From assembly GCA_963922415.1 (NCBI GenBank), contig CAWUIP010000192.1, positions 1-5,703 of the forward strand: DNA of 5,703 nt, given 5' to 3'. Position numbers and translations under genes: made by a program. This document shows positions 1 to 5,703 of this stretch, piece after piece. Source of the DNA: Aliishimia sp963922415 (GTDB lineage Bacteria > Pseudomonadota > Alphaproteobacteria > Rhodobacterales > Rhodobacteraceae). The notes beneath the pieces were generated by a model. That model was not told where the DNA came from. It did not search any database and was given only the letters and a program-made list of their open reading frames with translations. The number at the start of each line of letters is the position of its first letter. Position 1 is the stretch's first letter.

Positions 1-1052
1 AGGTCTGAGGTGAGGATCACATCGGCGCGGCGGCCTGGTGTGAGAGAGCCCAATTCGCGTTCCAACCCGAAATGCGTTGCGGTGTTGAGCGTTGCCATCT
101 GCAAGGCGATCAGCGGATCGCATCCGCAAGCGATGGCGTGACGCACGACGCGGTTCATGTGCCCTTCGTTCACCAGCGTGCCAGAGTGGCAGTCATCGGT
201 GCACAGGATAAAGCTGCGGGGGTCGAGGCCCTTTTCGGTCACAGCCGTGATCTGGGCTTCGACGTCGTACCAGGCGGACCCAAGACGCAGCATTGACCGC
301 ATGCCTTGGCGCACGCGGGCAATCGCGTCGGCCTCGCTGGTGCCTTCGTGATCGTCGGCGGGCCCGCCTGCCACATAGGCCGCGAAATCAGACCCTAAAT
401 TGGGCGAAGCGTAGTGACCGCCCACAGTTTTGCCCGCCGCCATGGTCGCCGCCATCTCGGCCAGCATCTTGGGATCGGCATGGGCGACGCCGGGGAAGTT
501 CATCATCTCGCCCAAGCCGATGATGCCGGGCCAGGTCATGGCCTCGGCCACGTCTTCGGGGCCAATCTCATAGCCTGTGGTCTCGAGCCCGGGTGCCGAG
601 GGCGCGCAGGAGGGCATCTGCGTGAAGATGTTGATCGGTTGCAGGAGCGCCTCGTCATGCATCATGCGTACACCGTCGAGGCCCAGGACATTGGCGATCT
701 CGTGCGGATCGGTGAACATGGTGGTGGTGCCATGCGGGATCACAGCGCGGGCGAACTCTGCCGGGGTCAGCATGCCCGACTCGATATGCATATGCCCGTC
801 GCAGAGGCCCGGGATCATGTAGCGGCCTGCGGCGTCGATGATCTCCGTTTGGGGCCCGATTTGGGCAGCGGCGTCGGGGATCACGCAAGCGATGCGCCCC
901 TGCCGGATGGCGATGTTGTGGTCGGGAAGTGCCTCGCGCGTGTGCACATTCACCCATGTCCCGCCTTTGATCACAAGATCAGCGGGCGCGCGTCCAGCAG
1001 CAGTTTCAATGAGGTCGGGGGCCGCGTCGGCCCATGTAAGCACATGTTCCAT
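1..1052 (-). CDS. ade: Adenine deaminase, N-terminal 350 residues (3' end beyond window)
   Basis: Adenine deaminase hydrolyses adenine to hypoxanthine and ammonia in cytosolic purine salvage. I translated the minus strand from the ATG at 1052; the frame stays open to the left edge, so the C-terminal part of a protein usually about 560-600 residues long is missing. Family signatures: a metal-binding HMH within DGHMHIES (residues 85-91), the block FTDPHEIANVLG (113-124), a glutamate in GLGEMMN (Glu182), histidines in GGHY (213) and DDHEGTSE (235), and an Asp in CTDDCHSG (284-291). These match the amidohydrolase-superfamily AdeC subgroup and are not those of the adenosine-deaminase-like adenine deaminases. 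Residues 22-80 form the N-terminal beta region and the barrel starts near 82. The start is the first plausible ATG, with only a weak GGGA-like ribosome site upstream. The gene is divergent from arsC. No frameshift or missing key residue is seen in the visible part. Family assignment is firm; substrate follows the family. Confidence 0.93.
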   Translation of the reverse strand, partial: MEHVLTWADAAPDLIETAAGRAPADLVIKGGTWVNVHTREALPDHNIAIRQGRIACVIPDAAAQIGPQTEIIDAAGRYMIPGLCDGHMHIESGMLTPAEFARAVIPHGTTTMFTDPHEIANVLGLDGVRMMHDEALLQPINIFTQMPSCAPSAPGLETTGYEIGPEDVAEAMTWPGIIGLGEMMNFPGVAHADPKMLAEMAATMAAGKTVGGHYASPNLGSDFAAYVAGGPADDHEGTSEADAIARVRQGMRSMLRLGSAWYDVEAQITAVTEKGLDPRSFILCTDDCHSGTLVNEGHMNRVVRHAIACGCDPLIALQMATLNTATHFGLERELGSLTPGRRADVILTSD

Positions 1053-1141
1053 GTCCCGGTGTTTCAAATCTTGCGCCGCTGTGCAAGGGGGCCGCGTGCG
1101 ATATCATGAAACTGACACATGGAACTGGCAGTGCGTCGCGC
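1053..1141. promoter_or_regulatory. Divergent ade/arsC intergenic region with an imperfect palindrome
   Basis: This 89-bp gap must hold the promoters of both divergent genes. It shrinks to 53 bp if arsC uses the upstream ATG at 1106. It contains an imperfect palindrome, TTGCGC-N4-GTGCAA (1071-1086), with six-base arms and one non-complementary pair, centred about 26 bp upstream of the ade start codon. No convincing -35/-10 pair is visible in either direction. The palindrome could be an operator for a dimeric regulator, but a motif this short can occur by chance in GC-rich DNA. Confidence 0.35.
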
Positions 1142-1567
1142 ATGGATATCGTCATTCACCACAATCCGGACTGCGGAACGTCGCGCAATGTTGTGCAGAT
1201 TGTGCGCGATGCCGGGTACCATCCGATCATCATTGAATACCTTAAGACGGGGTGGACACGCCCGCAGCTTTTGGCGCTGTTTGCGGCGGCGGGCCTGACA
1301 CCGCGGACGGCGCTGCGCGTCACGAAAAGCCCGGCTGACGAGCTGGGCCTTCTTAACCCGGCAATTCCCGATGACACTTTGTTAGAGGCGATGTTGGTGC
1401 ATCCTGTGCTGGTGAACCGCCCTCTGGTGGCGTGCCCGAAGGGCGTGAAGCTGTGCCGCCCGTCGGGCGCCGTTTTGGACCTGCTGCCGACATGGCCCGC
1501 AGGGCCTTGGGCCAAGGAAGATGGGCGCGTGCTGATTGATGCCGCAGGTCAGCGGTTGCCTGAGTGA
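1142..1567 (+). CDS. arsC: Arsenate reductase, glutaredoxin-fold ArsC family
   Basis: This protein reduces arsenate to arsenite in the cytosol, drawing electrons from glutathione and glutaredoxin, so that arsenite can be exported. From the ATG at 1142 it is 141 residues, the same length as plasmid R773 ArsC of E. coli. The N-terminus HHNPDCGTSRN (residues 6-16) carries the nucleophilic Cys11. Three arginines line up one position before the known oxyanion-binding arginines of E. coli ArsC: Arg59 (TALRV), Arg93 (VNRP) and Arg106 (LCRPS). The C-terminal KEDGRVLIDAAGQRL block is also typical. An in-frame ATG at 1106 would add 12 residues (MKLTHGTGSASR) unlike the family. Neither start has a good ribosome site, so 1142 is chosen on family length and alignment. 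No ArsR, arsenite pump or Acr3 gene is in view, so this may be a stand-alone ArsC. With Cys and all three Arg present, arsenate reduction is more likely than an Spx-like regulatory role. Confidence 0.9.
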   Translation: MDIVIHHNPDCGTSRNVVQIVRDAGYHPIIIEYLKTGWTRPQLLALFAAAGLTPRTALRVTKSPADELGLLNPAIPDDTLLEAMLVHPVLVNRPLVACPKGVKLCRPSGAVLDLLPTWPAGPWAKEDGRVLIDAAGQRLPE

Positions 1568-1581
1568 CTTGACGGATGCAG

Positions 1582-1604
1582 TAAGGTCAGCCATTCTGAC
1601 CTTA
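1582..1604. repeat. Perfect 9-bp inverted repeat abutting the VOC gene start codon
   Basis: TAAGGTCAG and CTGACCTTA flank a five-base spacer (CCATT). The last base of the right arm is the A of the ATG at 1604. In mRNA this would be a 9-bp hairpin lying exactly where a ribosome must bind, and the only Shine-Dalgarno-like string (AAGG, 1583-1586) is inside its left arm. There is no T-run after it and the stem is only moderately GC-rich, so it is not a typical intrinsic terminator for arsC. An operator for a dimeric repressor, or a translation-limiting hairpin, fits better. The repeat itself is certain; its function is inferred. Confidence 0.55.
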
Positions 1605-2023
1605 TGGATTACGAAACGGTAGATGCAGACACGTTTGGGGCTTCGCTGCGCGGGATCGGGTTGAACCTGTTGGTGCGGGATGTTTTGGCGGAATGTGCCT
1701 TTTTAGAGGCTGTTTTTGATATCCCTGCGTTCCAAAAGACCGCTGATTTCGCCATCATACGCTATGGGAACGCTGTGTTTCAGTTGCACAGCGATGGCAC
1801 CTATCATTCCAACCCGCTGTTGGGCCTGTTGCCCGAGTCGCCGCCCCGGGGCGCTGGCATTGAAATTCGCCTGTATGACACGGACCCAGAGCAGGCCGTC
1901 CAGCGGGCGGAGGCGTTTGGCGCGATGATCCTGCAAGAGCCAACCGACAAGCCCCATGGCCTGCGCGAGGCGTATATTCTGTGCGAAAACGGCTATGCCT
2001 GGGTGCCGTCGCGCCCCTTGTAG
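1604..2023 (+). CDS. VOC superfamily protein (glyoxalase/bleomycin-resistance fold)
   Basis: A 139-residue protein that looks like a single-chain VOC-fold protein, a superfamily containing glyoxalase I, extradiol dioxygenases, epimerases and antibiotic-binding proteins. The first beta-alpha-beta-beta-beta module begins at GIGLNLLVRDV (residues 17-27) and runs to about AVFQLHSD (57-64). The second runs from GIEIRLYDTDPEQAVQRAEAFG (85-106) through KPHGLREAYILCENGYAWVP (116-135), the usual closing strand of bacterial VOC proteins. Possible metal or ligand positions are His62 and Glu87, but the first-strand position often held by His is Asn21, so metal-dependent lyase activity cannot be assumed. 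Substrate is not predictable. The start at 1604 gives a 16-residue leader before the fold and lacks a well-spaced ribosome site; the inverted repeat at 1582-1604 overlaps it. It sits 36 bp after arsC and may share its transcript. Its last 31 bp overlap the end of the convergent LysR gene. Confidence 0.8.
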   Translation: MDYETVDADTFGASLRGIGLNLLVRDVLAECAFLEAVFDIPAFQKTADFAIIRYGNAVFQLHSDGTYHSNPLLGLLPESPPRGAGIEIRLYDTDPEQAVQRAEAFGAMILQEPTDKPHGLREAYILCENGYAWVPSRPL

Positions 2024-2886
2024 AAGGCGGCAAGCTCGGATCGGAGCCAATCGGCAAAGGCTTTGGCGTGTTTGCGCTGCTGCGGGCGGGGCGTTTCGAT
2101 CAGGTAATAGGCCTCGGGCATGGCGACGCGGGTGCCAAAGGGCGCCACCAGCTTGCCTGCGTCGATCAAGCCGCGCGCGATCGCGTCATGGGCAAGACAT
2201 AGGCCAACCCCGGATTGCGCGGCGCTGAGAGCCACAGAATACGTAGTTGCATATGTAACCGGCGTGTTTGGCCAAGTTAGACCCTGTTCTTCGGCCCAAA
2301 CGGCCCATGTGCCCATCATGTTGGAACAGTCAAAAAGCGGTTGCTGCGCTAAGGTTTCGAGCGTCACAACATAGCCGGGCACGCACACCGGATAGAAGTG
2401 GTCACTGGCGATCAAATCCGCCTGCGACGTGTGCGAGGGTTGCAGCGAGAACCGAATCTCCACGTCTGCGTCCTCGGCGATGTCGCGCGGCTCCCACAAC
2501 TCGGTTGCGATATTAAGTTGAATATCGGGGTGTGCCGCACGAAACGCGCCAAGGCGTGGGGCCAGCCAGAAAATAGCGAAAGACAAGTTGCATTGCAGGT
2601 TCAAGACGCCGCTGGTCGCGCGCGTCAGGGCCGCTGTGCCTTGGGACAGGGTTCGAAACGCCTCGCGCACCACCGGCAGATAACTGAGACCCGTTTGCGT
2701 GAGTTCCAGCGCCCGATGCCGGCGATGAAAGAGCGGGCGCCCCATATGCGCCTCGAGCGCTTTGATCTGCTGGCTGACCGCGCTTTGGGTCATGTTCAGA
2801 TCGCGCGCGGCGCCGGTAAAGGACAGCGTCCGCGCCGACGCCTCGAACGCGCGCAGCCAGTTCAGCGGGGGCAGATCGCTTCCCAT
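1993..2886 (-). CDS. LysR-type transcriptional regulator, GcvA-like
   Basis: A 297-residue regulator of usual LysR length. Residues 6-65 form the winged helix-turn-helix, with LSFTGAARDLNMTQSAVSQQ (21-40) followed by IKALEAHMGRPLFHRRHRALELT. The beginning LPPLNWLRAFEASARTLSFT is typical of the GcvA-like branch. A linker helix follows to about residue 90, then an effector-binding domain (about 92-290) made of two Rossmann-like subdomains. The ATG at 2886 is chosen because it has AGGAG four bases upstream and places the HTH at the normal N-terminal position; the frame stays open to 3105, but that extension would be antisense to the aldolase-like gene. The gene is divergent from the aldolase-hydroxylase operon, with 105 bp between start codons, the classic arrangement in which a LysR protein controls the divergent operon and itself. 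The effector is unknown. Its 3' end overlaps the convergent VOC gene by 31 bp. Confidence 0.92.
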   Translation of the reverse strand: MGSDLPPLNWLRAFEASARTLSFTGAARDLNMTQSAVSQQIKALEAHMGRPLFHRRHRALELTQTGLSYLPVVREAFRTLSQGTAALTRATSGVLNLQCNLSFAIFWLAPRLGAFRAAHPDIQLNIATELWEPRDIAEDADVEIRFSLQPSHTSQADLIASDHFYPVCVPGYVVTLETLAQQPLFDCSNMMGTWAVWAEEQGLTWPNTPVTYATTYSVALSAAQSGVGLCLAHDAIARGLIDAGKLVAPFGTRVAMPEAYYLIETPRPQQRKHAKAFADWLRSELAAFYKGRDGTQA

Positions 2887-2991
2887 AACACTCCTATTAG
2901 CCTGACTTATGGTATCTATCTGATTTTTTCGTTGGTCAAGTGGCGTCTGTTGGTGATCCTTGCGGCACAGTTGCAAAAGGAGAGTCGCGTC
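2887..2991. promoter_or_regulatory. Divergent promoter region between the LysR gene and the aldolase-hydroxylase operon
   Basis: This 105-bp gap separates the two divergent start codons and is more AT-rich in its left half than the flanking genes, as expected for a promoter. On the minus strand, TTGACC (2939-2934) and GATACC (2916-2911) are spaced by 17 bp and make a reasonable LysR promoter; its start site would lie about 20 bp before the ATG, leaving room for AGGAG (2895-2891). On the plus strand the best pair found is weak: TTGGTC (2932-2937) with GATCCT (2955-2960), overlapping the LysR promoter. AAGGAG at 2977-2982, nine bases before the ATG at 2992, is a strong ribosome site for the aldolase-like gene. 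LysR-family operators (T-N11-A with dyad) would be expected here, but no single unambiguous one is visible. Confidence 0.5.
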
Positions 2992-3747
2992 ATGGCCATC
3001 ACGAACCTGCGTCCCAATTTGGATTTCTGGGAAGAGCGTGTCGATCTGGCGGCGGCGTTCCGGTGGACCGCGCGGCTGAACATGCATGAAGGCGTGGCGA
3101 ACCACTTTTCGCTATCGATCAACGACGATGGCACGCAGTTTCTGATGAACCCGAACCAGATGCATTTCGCGCGCGTCCGGGCGAGCGATATGTTGGTTAT
3201 TGATGCCAATGATCCCAAGACGTTGGAGGGCCCGAACGCGCCGGATCCCACCGCCTGGGGTCTGCATGGGTCGATCCATCGCCGCTGTCCCCATGCGCGC
3301 TGTGCGATGCATGTGCATTCGGTGCACGCGACGGTGATGGCCTGCTTGCAAGACAAGCTTTTGCCGCCGCTCGATCAGAATGCGGCGATGTTTTACGAGC
3401 GTCAGGTGGCCGACAACGACTATGGCGGGCTGGCATTTGAGGAAGAGGGCGAGCGCTGCGCCGAACTTCTGGCCGATCCCAAGCACTTCGTGATGGTCAT
3501 GGGCAACCATGGCATCATGGTCATCGGTGAGACGGTCGCGCAAACCTTCAACCGCATGTATTACTTCGAGCGGGCGGCAGAGGTCTATGTGCGCGCGCTG
3601 CAAACCGGGCGTCCGCTGGCGATCTTGCCGCATGAAATCGCCGCAAAGACTGCGGACGAGTTGGAAACCTATCCCGAACAGGACCTAAAGCATCTGGCCG
3701 AGTTGAAGGCGATTTTGGATGCCGAAGGCTCTGACTACTCTGCGTGA
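2992..3747 (+). CDS. Class II aldolase/adducin family protein (adducin-like subgroup)
   Basis: A 251-residue cytosolic protein of the class II aldolase/adducin family, whose members include sugar-phosphate aldolases, epimerases, dehydratases and adducin heads. Landmarks: GVANHFSL (34-41), the MNP turn (52-54), TAWGLHGSIH (87-96), MHVHS with His107 and His109, and VMGNHGIMV with His173. The three histidines would bind the divalent metal. Aligned with E. coli FucA (SSEWRFH), the catalytic Glu73 position is Ala88 here (PTAWGLH), so the usual retro-aldol acid/base is missing; this is common in adducin-like bacterial homologues of unknown activity. The start at 2992 is set by AAGGAG nine bases upstream; the frame is open to 2398, but that extension would be antisense to the LysR gene. 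It is the first gene of an operon, with the next ribosome site overlapping its stop codon. Fold is firm, reaction unknown; fuculose-type aldolase is not supported. Confidence 0.88.
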   Translation: MAITNLRPNLDFWEERVDLAAAFRWTARLNMHEGVANHFSLSINDDGTQFLMNPNQMHFARVRASDMLVIDANDPKTLEGPNAPDPTAWGLHGSIHRRCPHARCAMHVHSVHATVMACLQDKLLPPLDQNAAMFYERQVADNDYGGLAFEEEGERCAELLADPKHFVMVMGNHGIMVIGETVAQTFNRMYYFERAAEVYVRALQTGRPLAILPHEIAAKTADELETYPEQDLKHLAELKAILDAEGSDYSA

Positions 3748-3750
3748 GGA
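3745..3750 (+). promoter_or_regulatory. Ribosome binding site overlapping the aldolase-like stop codon
   Basis: TGAGGA contains both the TGA stop of the aldolase-like gene and a GAGGA ribosome site four bases before the ATG at 3755. It decides the start of the first hydroxylase at 3755 over the in-frame ATG at 3719, which lies inside the upstream gene and would add 12 residues (MPKALTTLREDA) with no family likeness. The overlap suggests translational coupling. Confidence 0.7.
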
Positions 3751-3754
3751 TGCC

Positions 3755-4747
3755 ATGGCCGATCTGAGCAATGACCCTGAAACAGAGCGTTGGAACCATC
3801 ATCCGGGACGTGAGGTTGGGTTAAATCCGCTTTTTGCCTGGCCGCCGCAGCCGCGCGCGGTGTGGACCTGGTATCGCGGTGCTTGGTTTCAGGTGACGGC
3901 GGTGACGATCCCGTTTGTGTTGGCTTTGGTGGTTTGGTTTGCCCTGATCCCGCCGTTAGAGACGATGCAGCGCTTTGCCTTTGGCTGGATGGCGCAGGTC
4001 TGGCTGGCCAATCTATTGCCGCAGATCCTGGTCGCGGGCGGGCTGCATTGGTGGCTTTACACCCGCAAGGGGCAGGGTCTGGTCAAGAAGTTCGACAAAC
4101 GTGATCTGGCCTATAACAACGGCACGTTCACCTTTGGCAATCAGCTTTGGGACAACGTCTTTTGGACGCTGGGCTCGGCGATCACGGTGGCGACGGTGTA
4201 TCAGTGGGTGATCTTCTGGGTCATGGCCAATGGCTGGGTGCCCACAGTGACCTTTGCGGACAACCCGGTGTGGTTTATCGCCTGGATGGCGCTGATCCCG
4301 ATGTGGTCCGGGCTGCATTATTACTGGGCGCATCGGTTAGAGCATCATCCGAAGCTATACTCTTGGGTGCATGCGCTGCATCACCGCAACGTCAATATCG
4401 GGCCGTGGTCGGGGATTTCGAACCATTGGTATGAGAATATCCTTTATTTCTCGACCTATTGGATCCACTTTTTGTTCGCCTCGCACCCGCTGCATGTGAT
4501 GTTTCACGCGATGTTCCAGCAGGTGAGCCCGGTGATGAGCCATTCGGGCTTTGAAAAGATCATGGCGGGTGACAATGAAGCCGCCAAGGCTGGGGACTTC
4601 TTTCACCAGCTGCATCACCGGTATTTTGAGTGCAATTACGGCACGTCCGAGCTGCCGTTTGATAAGTGGTTTGGCACATTCCACGACGGCTCGGCGCAAG
4701 CGACACAGCGCACGCGCGCGCATAAAAAGCAGATGTATACCCGATGA
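3755..4747 (+). CDS. Sterol desaturase/fatty acid hydroxylase superfamily protein, copy A
   Basis: A 330-residue integral-membrane di-iron oxygenase of the FA_hydroxylase superfamily, which uses O2 and an electron donor to hydroxylate or desaturate lipids, sterols or carotenoids. The histidine boxes are complete: HRLEH (193-197), HALHH (206-210) and HQLHH (284-288), plus the intermediate H224/E227 (NHWYEN) and HPLHVMFH (244-251). Hydrophobic segments lie near 46-66, 78-98, 139-159, 169-187 and 228-252, with the boxes on the cytoplasmic side as expected for the family. The N-terminus WNHHPG...NPLFAWP...WYRGAW is shared with the downstream paralogue. No fused cytochrome b5 or ferredoxin domain is present, so electrons must come from a separate partner. 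It is separated by 7 bp from the aldolase-like gene and overlaps copy B by 4 bp. The substrate is not predictable; relatives include sterol C5 desaturases, carotenoid hydroxylases, alkylglycerol monooxygenase and the ornithine-lipid hydroxylase OlsE. Activity is likely, substrate unknown. Confidence 0.9.
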   Translation: MADLSNDPETERWNHHPGREVGLNPLFAWPPQPRAVWTWYRGAWFQVTAVTIPFVLALVVWFALIPPLETMQRFAFGWMAQVWLANLLPQILVAGGLHWWLYTRKGQGLVKKFDKRDLAYNNGTFTFGNQLWDNVFWTLGSAITVATVYQWVIFWVMANGWVPTVTFADNPVWFIAWMALIPMWSGLHYYWAHRLEHHPKLYSWVHALHHRNVNIGPWSGISNHWYENILYFSTYWIHFLFASHPLHVMFHAMFQQVSPVMSHSGFEKIMAGDNEAAKAGDFFHQLHHRYFECNYGTSELPFDKWFGTFHDGSAQATQRTRAHKKQMYTR

Positions 4748-5703
4748 GTGAATGGAACCACACACCGCCCTTGCCGCTGACGGTCAATCCGCTGTTTGAG
4801 CGGCCTTTGATCTGGCGCGATGTTGCCAAATGGTATGTCGGTGCCTGGCTGCCGGTGTCGGTTAATCTGGCCATCGTCGGATTGGCGGTTCTGGCCTGGC
4901 TGTGGACTGCGCCGACGCTGGAGGCGGCGGCGACACCGGGGCTGTGGATGCTGGTTGTGTTGCTGCGCAACTGGGTGATTGTCGGCGCGCTGGCGGGGGG
5001 CCTCCATTGGTATTTCCACGGTGCCGAGATGCAGGGAAAATTGGCGAAATACGATCCCCGCCCCTTCCCGCGACAAGGGCGGATGTTCACCAGTGGCGAT
5101 CAGTTGCGCGATAACATGATCTGGACGCTGGGCTCGGGCGTGCCGATTTGGACGGCGCTGGAATGCTTGATGTTTCTGGGGCTGGGCCAGGGTTGGATCA
5201 CGTCGATGACGCTGGCCGACAATCCGATCTGGTTCTTTGCCTTCTTCTTCTTCCTGCCGATCTGGGAGAGCTTTTACTTCTATTGGATCCACCGCCTTTT
5301 GCATTGGGGGCCGTTTTACAAGATTCATGCGCTGCATCATCGGAACACGGATATTGGGCCGTGGTCGGGTATCTCGATGCATCCGGTGGAGCATGTGTTT
5401 TACTTTGGGTCGGTGCTGATCCACTTTGTGCTGCCGACGCATCCCATTCACATCATCTGCCATCTGCAATTCTATGGGCTTTATGCGATCATCACCCATA
5501 CTGGGCATGAGGGGCTGTGGATCAAGGGCGCGAAGCGGCTGCATTTGGGCAACTTCCACCACCAGATGCACCACCGCTATTTCGAGTGTAACTATGGCAC
5601 GCTGGAAGTGCCGTGGGACAAGCTCTTTGGGACGTTCCATGACGGGACAGAGGCCGCCAAGCAGCGCATGCGCGAACGGATGAAGATACGGCGCAGCGCA
5701 TGA
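4744..5703 (+). CDS. Sterol desaturase/fatty acid hydroxylase superfamily protein, copy B
   Basis: A 319-residue paralogue of copy A, ending exactly at the right edge with its own TGA, so it is complete. All boxes are kept: HRLLH (183-187), HALHH (195-199) and HQMHH (273-277), as well as HPVE (213-216), the usual HPxE of sterol desaturases, and HPIHIICH (233-240). Membrane segments lie near 36-56, 68-88, 130-149, 160-180 and 217-240. From about residue 119 (DQLRDN) to the ECNYGT block near 281-286 it aligns almost without gaps to copy A, with about half the positions identical by eye; GPWSGIS, DNP and FGTFHDG are shared. It differs in the first box (HRLLHW against HRLEHH) and in the 250-272 segment before the third box, so substrate or regiospecificity may differ. 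The ATGA overlap at 4744-4747 implies coupled translation. A two-step pathway or a heteromeric pair is possible. Substrate unknown. Confidence 0.9.
   Translation: MSEWNHTPPLPLTVNPLFERPLIWRDVAKWYVGAWLPVSVNLAIVGLAVLAWLWTAPTLEAAATPGLWMLVVLLRNWVIVGALAGGLHWYFHGAEMQGKLAKYDPRPFPRQGRMFTSGDQLRDNMIWTLGSGVPIWTALECLMFLGLGQGWITSMTLADNPIWFFAFFFFLPIWESFYFYWIHRLLHWGPFYKIHALHHRNTDIGPWSGISMHPVEHVFYFGSVLIHFVLPTHPIHIICHLQFYGLYAIITHTGHEGLWIKGAKRLHLGNFHHQMHHRYFECNYGTLEVPWDKLFGTFHDGTEAAKQRMRERMKIRRSA

Noticed and set aside
414..1109. Long plus-strand open frame of 231 codons opposite the adenine deaminase gene
   Set aside because: It is antisense to a clear adenine deaminase and its translation shows no recognisable fold or motif. 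GC-rich third positions readily leave the opposite strand open.
1582..1604. Reading the inverted repeat as an intrinsic terminator of arsC
   Set aside because: No run of T follows the stem on the plus strand and the right arm runs directly into the VOC start codon.
2398..2991. N-terminal extension of the aldolase-like gene to an ATG at 2398
   Set aside because: The extension would run antisense through the LysR DNA-binding domain and across the promoter region. The family fold starts just after 2992, which has a strong, correctly spaced ribosome site.
2887..2991. Assigning a specific T-N11-A LysR operator in the divergent gap
   Set aside because: Several short, poorly symmetric matches exist, such as ATC-N5-GAT at 2914-2924, but none is clearly better than chance.
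2887..3105. N-terminal extension of the LysR gene to 3105
   Set aside because: It would place 73 non-family residues before the HTH, be antisense to the aldolase-like gene, and ignore the AGGAG site just before 2886.
4636..5640. Minus-strand open frame of 334 codons opposite hydroxylase copy B
   Set aside because: The translation is rich in Arg, Gln, Pro and His with low-complexity character, as expected for the complement of a GC-rich membrane-protein gene; the plus strand carries the conserved histidine boxes.
3755..5703. Tandem hydroxylases as a split or frameshifted single gene
   Set aside because: Each has its own full set of three histidine boxes, its own N-terminal signature and its own FGTFHDG C-terminal block, so they are two complete paralogues.

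Overview
The window looks like a chromosomal segment of a GC-rich alphaproteobacterium, most likely a member of the Rhodobacterales (Roseobacter-type). The basis is the strongly GC-biased third codon positions, the tight gene packing, and the general look of the encoded proteins (a GcvA-like LysR regulator, a VOC protein, and paired FA_hydroxylase proteins that share a WNH...NPLF...WY.GAW N-terminus). The taxon is inferred; no rRNA or other marker gene is present. There are no RNA genes, insertion sequences, CRISPR arrays or integration signs, and no gene-free stretch longer than about 105 bp.

Left part (1-2023): an adenine deaminase gene runs off the left edge on the minus strand (350 N-terminal residues visible). 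Divergent from it is a complete glutaredoxin-fold arsenate reductase (arsC), followed 36 bp later by a small VOC (glyoxalase/bleomycin-resistance fold) protein. The VOC start codon lies at the edge of a perfect 9-bp inverted repeat. The VOC gene converges on, and overlaps by 31 bp, the LysR gene that follows.

Right part (1993-5703): a LysR-type regulator on the minus strand is divergent from a three-gene plus-strand operon. The operon encodes an adducin-like class II aldolase family protein, then two paralogous integral-membrane di-iron hydroxylases/desaturases of the sterol desaturase (FA_hydroxylase) superfamily. Spacing is very tight: 7 bp between the aldolase-like gene and the first hydroxylase, and a 4-bp ATGA overlap between the two hydroxylases. 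The three proteins are therefore probably made together, and the divergent LysR is the obvious candidate regulator.

This regulator-aldolase-hydroxylase-hydroxylase unit is the most interesting part of the window. Both hydroxylases keep all histidine boxes and should be active oxygenases on a membrane lipid-like substrate that cannot be identified from sequence. The aldolase-like protein keeps a probable metal-binding His triad but appears to lack the catalytic Glu of classical class II aldolases.
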